Positions 56,236-64,000 of a stretch of 64,000 bases of DNA are shown here, piece after piece (positions within the stretch are counted from its first letter, which is position 1; every line of letters begins with the position of its first letter). The notes under the pieces are model-generated. The model saw nothing but the letters and a program-made list of their open reading frames with translations, searched no databases and was not told the origin of the DNA. The stretch comes from Lophium mytilinum. Its lineage: Eukaryota > Ascomycota > Dothideomycetes > Mytilinidiales > Mytilinidiaceae. The DNA lies in NCBI GenBank assembly GCA_010093605.1, contig MU004189.1, forward strand, positions 1,681,834 through 1,745,833, in the 5' to 3' direction. The position numbers were made by a program, and so were the translations under genes.

Positions 56236-56655
56236 ATGGCAGGCGTAAGCGTGTGCTCTGAATTGACTAAACGGTTTCTCGAAGCTGACCCCCGCGCGAT
56301 AGATATCATCCGGCCTCTACAAGCACGTCTCCACGGCCTACCAATGCTAGACGGATATCCAGGGCTAACCCTCTCCGCAGTGCCTTATTCCGTAGGAACA
56401 CGGCCATGCTAGGCGCCGTGTTCGTTTCGGCATTCGCCATTGAGATGTAGGTGGTTACCGAAAGCGCTCCGGGCAGATGGGGTGCTAACCGGGCACCAGT
56501 GGTTTCGACACCGGTTCGACCAAGGTGTGGGATGCCTTAAACAGAGGAGTAAGCAGTTTTCAGGTTGCATCGCGGGACATCGAAGCTGATGGATGTTGTA
56601 GCGCCAATGGAAGGACATCAAGCAAAAGTACATGGAGGCCGCCGAGGAGGAGTAA
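56236..56655 (+). CDS. QCR9: Cytochrome bc1 complex subunit 9 (Qcr9)
   Basis: Small inner-membrane subunit of respiratory complex III. Five exons: 56236-56244 (three codons), 56303-56322, 56381-56446, 56500-56548, 56602-56655, total 65 residues (yeast Qcr9 66). The spliced protein contains MAGISSGLYNALFRRNTAML, GAVFVSAFAIEIGFDTG (the membrane helix), STKVWDALNRG and RQWKDIKQKYMEAAEEE, the full family pattern of LYN..FRRN, FD and W..(N).G..WKD. The second intron (56323-56380) must start with GCACGT, a GC-AG intron, to give LYNALFRRN; its GGCTAAC branch and GCAG acceptor are good. The other introns are GT-AG. None of the exons exceeds 22 codons, so the gene is easily missed. Confidence 0.9.
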
Positions 56656-57349
56656 GAATGCCGCCATCGACACTGGATAACATCATACCCTTGCGACATT
56701 GAAGAGGCCATACTGGTGGCACCGGGTGGATCTTCTTCATGATCGGTGGATGGTTCGCAGCTAGCACTGTATATTGGTGTATACATATTGGGGCTTCAAT
56801 GATTGCTCAGCCTATACTCAGCTTTGCGGACTTGCGGAATGAACTTGCACTAAACGCTTCACCTTCGTCTTGATTACTTTTCACTGATACTCTCACGCTG
56901 GGCTTGTTTTGATGTATAAGTGAAGCTCTTTCCGTATCGTCAGCTTGATGCAATGCTTGCTGCCGCGTGAGCACCACGCCACCAGGAAACAGCCCTACAT
57001 AGAAAAACAGCTTTGAATTCACACAGCCCATGACTGTCACAGTCCCAAGTAGGATCGCAATTGTAGGTCCGGCGTTTTGTTGTTCCATATGCGGCCAACT
57101 TGCAGAGACCTCCGAGCTGATGACGCTTCTCCAAGCGACTCCGTCTTCTCGCGCCTCTTCTTTCAACAACAACAACACCACACGCCAGTCGCCGACGCCA
57201 CTCTATTTGTACAGCTTGTAGTGAACGAAGCCAAGAGCTAATATAAAGTATAACAGGCACCATAGAATACAAATCGCAGGCGTGCGGTGCCTACAACATC
57301 GCCGGATCACCCCCACCTCCCCTCACCACCCTCCGCTCCAGCACCCGCC
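56656..57349. promoter_or_regulatory. QCR9 3' flank and UBR1 promoter
   Basis: 694 bp. Minus-strand frames at 56807-57272 have no recognised protein features. The open UBR1 frame extends to a GTG at 57287 but has no ATG before 57350. Confidence 0.45.
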
Positions 57350-60300
57350 ATGCTGGTCTCTCCGCAAGAGCAGGCGCTCTGTCTAGCACTCCGCGACTTT
57401 CCAGCCCATTTCAACTACCGCTATACCGATGAAGCTAGCCACGAGCTTATCAAACTGCTTTTCCAGTCTCTCGCCCTTGACCGAGACGAATACCTCCGTT
57501 TCTTCTTCCCACAAGGACCACCTCCGAAATCAGAAGAGCCATGGAGTTTGAGGAAGGCACAGGGGGCTGTAGAAGGCGCGGAATATACTGAAGCCGCACG
57601 AGGACAACCGTGTGGACATATTTTCAAGAGTGGCGAGGCTACATACCGGTGCAAGACATGCACTGTCGACGATACATGCGTGCTATGCGCGCGATGCTTT
57701 GACGCGTCAGACCACGACGGCCACACCGTGTATGTCAGCGTGTCGCCCGGAAACTCAGGATGCTGCGACTGCGGCGACGAAGAGGCATGGATCCGGCCTG
57801 TCCACTGCAATATCCACTCTATCTCTCTCGAGGCACAATCTAAGGCTACAGGGAAGGCAAAGGAAGGCTCCGCCCTTCCGGAAGAGCTACTAGAAAGCAT
57901 ACGGATCACGATATCCAGGGCGCTCGACTACATGATGGATGTTTTTTCATGCTCGCCGGAGCAGCTAAGGCTGCCTAAAACAGAGCAGTCCATCATGGAC
58001 GATGAGCGGCAGTCACGCTTGACACCGAAGTGGTATTCCGGCGGGGACCATACTCACGTCAACGAGGAATATGCATTGGTGCTTTGGAACGACGAGAAGC
58101 ATACCGTCAATGATGTCCGGGATCAGATCTCTCGCGCTTGCAAGCAACGGAAGAATTTCGGGCTTGCCAAGGCATACGAGGTTGACGATATAGGTCGGAG
58201 TGTTATTGTGTATAGCACGGATCTTCAGGAGCTTCTTCGAATGGCCAAAATCATTGAGGAGATCAAGCTCACCGTTACTATCCGATCGGCTAGGGACACC
58301 TTCCGAGAGCAGATGTGTGGCACGATCATAGAATGGATCTCCGATATTGCTGGATGCAGTGTTGGGAACGATCACCAGATCCTCCGCAGTACTCTCTGCG
58401 AGGAAATGCTTAAGCCATGGCGGATTGGAAGCGAGGCCCACCACCAGCACATAGGGCGCGATGGCATCGACGATCACGAAATCGAGGAACGGGATGAAGA
58501 AATTACCTTCATAAATCGTTACTTCGTGGCTCAGAGGCGAGCTGCAGCTCGTGACCAACAGAGGCAGGGAGAAGATGACGAGTCCTCTGACGACGATACG
58601 TACGAAGAATATGATGAGACAAGCGCTGGCGACGCTGCTGAGGATATGGATCTCGATGATCTTCTAGCCAACGACGGGGACGGTGACGTTGATATGGATG
58701 CATCCGACGGTCCTGATGATGAGCTCGAAGTCTCCGAGGCAACTATTGCGGGATACCCTCCCCCGCCGCCACCACCTCCACCGCCACCAACTGTGCCCGC
58801 CCACACAAGAGCTCCGTTGGCGCCGCGACGAGAACAAGACCACACACCGGCAGATTCCGATACGGACATACCCCCGCCCCTGCCCCCTGCCGTTGCCCAG
58901 GCCGAGCCATCTATCGAAGTTCCTAAAACGCCGAGAGCGAGACCAAGATCACTGCGGCCTCCAAGACCACCAAAGTACTGGTTAGAGAAGCCAGAGGGGT
59001 ACGGAAAGAAGAGCGATACGCCTCCACATGAGGATCTTTGGCAGCGTCTTCGTTTGGACTTCATGATTTTATACGATTTGAGGATGTGGAAGAAGATTCG
59101 GATCGATATGCGTGATGTCTTCATCAGCACTGTTGTCACGATTCCTCATTTCAAGCGACTCCTAGGTCTACGCTTCGCTGGTGTATATACCACACTGGCC
59201 CAGCTTTACTTGATAGCAGACCGGGAGCCGGATCACTCTATCATTAACTTGTCACTCCAGATGCTCACGACACCGTCCATAACGGCGGAGGTTGTCGACC
59301 GAGGAAATTTTCTTACGAACCTCATGGCAATACTCTATACCTTCCTCACGACCCGCCAAGTAGGGTATCCGTGGGACGTAAATCCAAAAGCTACATTGGC
59401 TTTTGAACAGGGCGCGGTGACAAACCGACGAATGTATCACTTCTTCCTGGATATGAAGTACCTCATCGGATCGGATCACGTCAAGGAGAGACTTTGCGAT
59501 GAGGAGCGCTACTTGATGCAATTTTTGGATCTGGTGAAACTTCATCAAGGCATATGCCCCAACGTCCGAGCAGTGGGTGAACATCTCGAGTATGAGACAG
59601 ACGCATGGATAAGCGCTTCTCTTATTACCAGAGAAATCAACAAGCTCTGCAGACAGTTCTCTGAAGCTTTCACGTTGAGGAGAGATGAAGACGCTGCTAA
59701 CATCTGTCGTGCAATCCGGAGGACAGCAAAAGTGGCCATCACCAACTCTATCGGTGCAGAACGCAAACGGTTTGACCAGGCCGAAATCAGAGCGGAAACT
59801 AGGTTTAGAACCTTGGAAGCGTTCGAATTCGATTCAGATTCAATAACTGCATCAAGCCCGGGTGACAGGATTGTCGATTTCGTTGTAGCTAAAGAGCCAA
59901 TGAGCTTCCACCATGCTCTACATTACACTTTGTCCTGGCTCATTGATCGAGGCAAGAGCATGTCTCGGGATCGGCTCTGGGGCTTACTCCTGTTTTCTGT
60001 CCAAGAATTGCGAGAGCCACCTATACCTCATGGTGCATTGATTCCCGAACTCCAACCAGACGAGTATCTCCTCGCTCTGTTCGACTTTCCCCTGCGAGTC
60101 TGCGCTTGGCTTTCTCAAATGCGAGGCGGCATCTGGGTTAGAAACGGCATCACCCTTCGCCACCAAATGTCCACATACAGGAACGTTGGACAGCGGGATG
60201 TCTCTTACCAGAGAGACATATTTCTTCTGCAAACCGCCTTGGTCATCTGTAACCCCGCGGCTTTTCTTGCATCTATGGTTGACAGGTTCGGCCTGATGCA

Positions 60301-63300
60301 GTGGGCTAAGGGCTACTATGGTAACACGCCTGGCATTGAAGACTCTCAGATCATCGATGTTGTTGAAGACTTCGTCCACCTCTTAATCATTCTCTTGAGT
60401 GATAGGCTGCCCCTTCTTCCTATTGAGGATGAACCGGAGCCTCACGTCATAGCTATGCGCCGCGACATTGCGCACGTTCTCTGCTTCAAGCCGCTGTCCT
60501 TCTCAGAGCTTACTGCTCGCATTGCCGAGAGGGTTCAAGATATGGAGGAGTTCAATACAGTGTTGTCCGACATGACCAAATTCAAGGCTCCGGAGGGCCT
60601 CTCCGACTCCGGAACCTTTGAGCTAAAGGAGGAATTCATTACCCTAATTGACCCATACATCACTCAGTACAACCGTAATCAGCGGGAAGAAGCAGAAACG
60701 ATATATAAGAATTACATGGCCAAGAAAACCGGGAAGGATGCCGAGGATATCGTCTTTGAGCCTAAGTTGAGGGCCATATCATCAGGCGTATTCAAGGATC
60801 TTGCAGCTTTCACCAAGACTCCTTTGTTCGTTCAGATCATCTTCTACCTACTTGGTTATGGTCTTCAGGCCAAGGATGCAACGCCTACAGTCCCACTTAC
60901 AAGAGTTGAAGGCTACCTGCAATTTGTTCTCCAACTAGTATTGGTGGCAATCTTGGAAGATAAAGAGCACGAAGATGAGATGTCAGATGCCGCTTCAGGA
61001 TCCTTCGTCGCCAATATCCTAACCAGACACGCACTTGTCGGGATTGCGGGCCATTCGACGGTCCTATCTATCCTGAATGCATTGGCAGGTATGGAAGACT
61101 TTAAGGCCTGCGAGCCGAAAATCAAGCTCATCATTCACCGTCTCAAGAAACGTGATCAGTCGACGTTCGAATCCGCGTCAACTGCACTCAATCTTTCTAT
61201 AGACAGGATGGACACCGCATCGCCTGCTTCTTTTGTTTCTACTGTGGTCGATAAAGACCTAAAGAAGAAACAAGCGCAAGAGCGGAAGGACAAAGTCATG
61301 GCTGCTTTCAAAGCGCAGCAAGGCGCTTTCTTGGCTAATCAGTCCATTGATTGGGGTGCGGATGATTCGGACGATCTAGATGATGACTTTGCCCCCGTCT
61401 CGGAGAAAACCGTTGTCAAATTTCCTAGTGGAAATTGCATTCTCTGTCAGGAAGAGACAAACGAGCATCGGTTGTACGGCACCTTTGCATACATTGCTGA
61501 AAGCACAATTCTTCGACAGACGGACACCAAGGATGAAGACTGGGTCATGGAGGTGTCAAGTACTCCCACAAACCTTGATCGTTCTGCCGACTCGGTTCGA
61601 CCTTTTGGTGTTGCCGGTCAAAACCGACGAGTAGTAGAGAAGGTGACTTCGGAAGGGAACGTCATAATCACAGAACGACAAGAGCTAGGGAAAGGGTTTC
61701 CTCATGCATATACTAGGCGCGGACCGGTCACGACTGGGTGCGGCCATATCATGCACTTCAACTGTTTCGATGTGTACAACGAGGCTACAAAGCGGCGGCA
61801 TATCAACCAGATTGCTCGGAACCATCCCGAGAGACCGGATGTCAAAGAGTTCCTGTGCCCTCTCTGTAAGGCTCTGGGCAACGCATTCCTCCCTATCATC
61901 TGGAAAGGCAAGACCGTCGAATATCCCGGAATACTCGAACCGAAGATACAGTTCAACGAGTGGATCGGGTCAAGCCTTCCGGTCCAGATTTCGAAGTTAG
62001 ACAAGACTCCTGAGAAATCTCGCATCGAGCGACAGCAGAGTCTGTTCATGGAATATGGCAGTGAAGAAATGATACCGCAGCTGGCGTCTCGCCTCCCTGA
62101 TTTGATGAAAGCAAGCTTCATATCGAGCCCGCCTGTGCCTCAGCCAGCACACCAGCATCGCTTCCAAGTCCCGGCATTCTTGCCTCTTCCTACGCAAGAA
62201 GACCATAGAGATCCTATCGCGATTCCGTCCGAGGGTCACACGGACCCCGCTCAGAGTCTGCCTATGATCGAACTGAATAAGATCTACCAGCGACTGAAGG
62301 AATCACTGCGTCATAATGGCCTTCAGACCCGATTCGCATATCCTCACACTTCAGCAAATACGCTGGACGAATTGACTTATACCGACACATTAGCTAGAGC
62401 GCTTGGATACTCAATTTCTGCCGTTGAGATAGCCCAGAGAGGAGTGGAGTCCCCCAACCCGAGAACTACTCTTTTGGACAAGATTCCACCACAGTCAATA
62501 ACTCATTTGAGAATCTTCTCAGAGACCGTATCGTCATACTACGCAGTTGGTGGTCTTCGGAATTCCAGCGCATCTAAGACATGCCAAGAGTTCATGGACA
62601 GTCGAGACAGGCAATTGCACCAGCTCTTCGTAGGACACCCCAATGTCTTTCCACAGAATGCGCTTCTTTACGAGGCTAAGGGAATATCTGCTCTTCTATA
62701 CCAGGATCCATTCATCTTCCTCTCGGAGTGCGCAGTATGTTGTGTGCCATCACACAATCTGAACATATTCCATATGCTGCGACTTTGCTATCTTGCAGAA
62801 CTTGTTCGAGTCGTCATTGCATATGCGGCTGACGACTCGAGTAATCCGTTTGGAAGCCCGGAAGACGCGCCTGTTATTGATATACCATCAGTGCACGGCC
62901 ACTGGCAGCGCCCAGGCCCATTCATAAATCCCGACAAAAGCAGCGTTTCTCGAGAAGAAATTGAGGACCTGTCTTCGTTCGTAGGTCATATTGTCAACAA
63001 TGCCCGGCTACACGACTATCCATCCTCTGCTGTCTCAGGAAACCACGCCGATGCTACAGCCGCTAAGACCCTGGGGGACGAGAAGTTCTTCCGGTTCATG
63101 CATACGATGATGGAGACTTACGCCCTACCCTTCCTCCGAAAATGTGCCATCCTTTTGAACGTTCGCTATGGCTTAGAATTCCCCTCTACGCCTGTTGCTG
63201 TCTCAGAAGAGCGTGAGATTGTTCGGCTCACGTCCGTCCTCAAACTTCCTGCTTTCCAGGAAATTTTCCGCGACTTTTCCGCTAATAGCCCTGGCGGCGA

Positions 63301-63932
63301 AGCCACTCGAGCAACTGTGAGCGGGTGGTTGCGGCACTGGTCCTGGTCACGGGAGGGCAAGCGCCCCGCCAGACCGACTATATCGCTCGCGCATCCAGCC
63401 ATCTTTGAGCTTGTGGGATTGCCTCGAAACTACGACACTTTGACCGACGAAGCGATCCGGCGGAAGTGCCCCACGACTGGGAAGGAACTGACAGATCCTT
63501 GCGTGTGTCTGTTCTGCGGTGAGATATTCTGCAGTCAAGGCGTTTGCTGCATGAAGGATCGGAACAAAGGGGGTTGCTTCCAGCACCAGACAAAGTAAGT
63601 AAAACCACGATACTAAATTCCGCAAAGCAGCGATTTTTTCTCAAATTACTAACATATTCCACAGGTGCGGCGGCAATATTGGGCTCTTTATCAACATCCG
63701 AAAGTGCATGGTGCTCTTCATGAATATGTCAAACGGCACGTGGGCCGTGGCGCCGTATCTAGACAAGCATGGCGAGGTCGATCCAACATTGAGGCGGCAC
63801 CACCAGCTGTTCTTGAATCAGAAGAGATACGACCACCTTCTGAGACAGATATGGCTCCATCACGGCGTCCCGAGCATGATAGCGAGGAGATTGGAGGGGG
63901 ATGTGAATAACGGAGGCTGGGAGACTTTGTGA
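57350..63932 (+). CDS. ubr1: E3 ubiquitin ligase Ubr1 (N-recognin)
   Basis: RING E3 of the Arg/N-degron pathway, acting with an E2 (Rad6/Ubc2). Exons 57350-63594 and 63665-63932 (70-bp intron, GTAAGT..ACAG) give 2170 residues (yeast 1950). Features in order: UBR box at about 87-157 (PCGHIFKSG, YRCKTC, CVLCARCF, GCCDCGDEEAW), which binds type-1 basic N-termini. A ClpS-like domain at about 228-290 (EEYALVLWNDEKHTVNDV) serves type-2 hydrophobic N-termini. An acidic stretch with a poly-Pro run lies at about 410-530. A RING-H2 follows at about 1362-1510 (NCILCQEE, TGCGHIMHFNCF, FLCPLCKA). The autoinhibitory C-terminal domain (CLFCGEIFCSQGVCC, GLFINIRKCMVLFMN, ending GGWETL) crosses the intron. The start is the first ATG of the frame. 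Confidence 0.94.
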
Positions 63933-64000
63933 GTTTGATGTTTTGGCGTTCTGGCATGAGAAAGAGAACCCCATTTCTTAGGCATTTCCTGACTCCCGAG
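63933..64000. other. UBR1 3' flank at the window edge
   Basis: 68 bp after the UBR1 stop; nothing further can be called. Confidence 0.5.

Noticed and set aside
57287-57349. N-terminal extension of Ubr1
   Set aside because: This part of the frame begins with GTG, not ATG; the first ATG is at 57350.

Overview
The window is nuclear DNA of a filamentous ascomycete (Pezizomycotina, probably Dothideomycetes). Supporting this: introns of about 48-75 bp with GT..CTAAC..AG signals, a fungal gene set (ApsA/Num1 cortical anchor, Zn2Cys6 factor, Cns1, Aim24, flotillin, Qcr9), and AT-rich blocks of repeats that look hit by repeat-induced point mutation (RIP). The species cannot be named from the sequence.

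Layout. 0.5-23.8 kb is a GC-balanced housekeeping block: Cns1/TTC4 co-chaperone (-), ApsA/Num1 (+), SF3b p14/SF3B6 (-), a PHD-JmjC KDM2/JHD1-type histone demethylase (+), a His/Pro-rich unknown (+), eIF1/SUI1 (+), AIM24 (-) and the mitochondrial ABC exporter ATM1 (+). 23.8-26.1 kb is an AT-rich block with two minus-strand solo LTRs. 26.1-36.5 kb is an accessory island: Zn2Cys6 regulator plus DHA1 drug transporter, a (6-4)-type photolyase, a gamma-glutamylcyclotransferase-like protein, an APH-like kinase and a small gene with one premature stop. 36.5-47.1 kb is a second AT-rich block with a broken Ty1/Copia retrotransposon (37849-43401) sitting inside an older LTR of the same family, more solo LTRs, TATC arrays and a dead PAN/Apple-domain surface-protein gene. 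47.1-51.8 kb holds a GNAT acetyltransferase, a DHA2 multidrug transporter and an unknown gene. 52.5-64 kb returns to housekeeping genes: flotillin, a PYM-like exon-junction factor, QCR9 and the N-recognin UBR1.

Functional links are loose, as usual in fungi. The regulator/transporter pair at 26.1-30.7 kb is the only plausible regulatory module. Several mitochondrial genes occur (AIM24, ATM1, QCR9) but are not clustered. No new multi-gene system was found. The most informative structures are the nested LTR insertion with two intact pairs of target-site duplications, an LTR family that carries its own TATC microsatellite, two host genes broken by RIP-like C-to-T changes beside the AT-rich block, and a GC-AG intron in the five-exon, 65-residue QCR9 gene. 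All exon coordinates were worked out by hand from splice signals and protein continuity.
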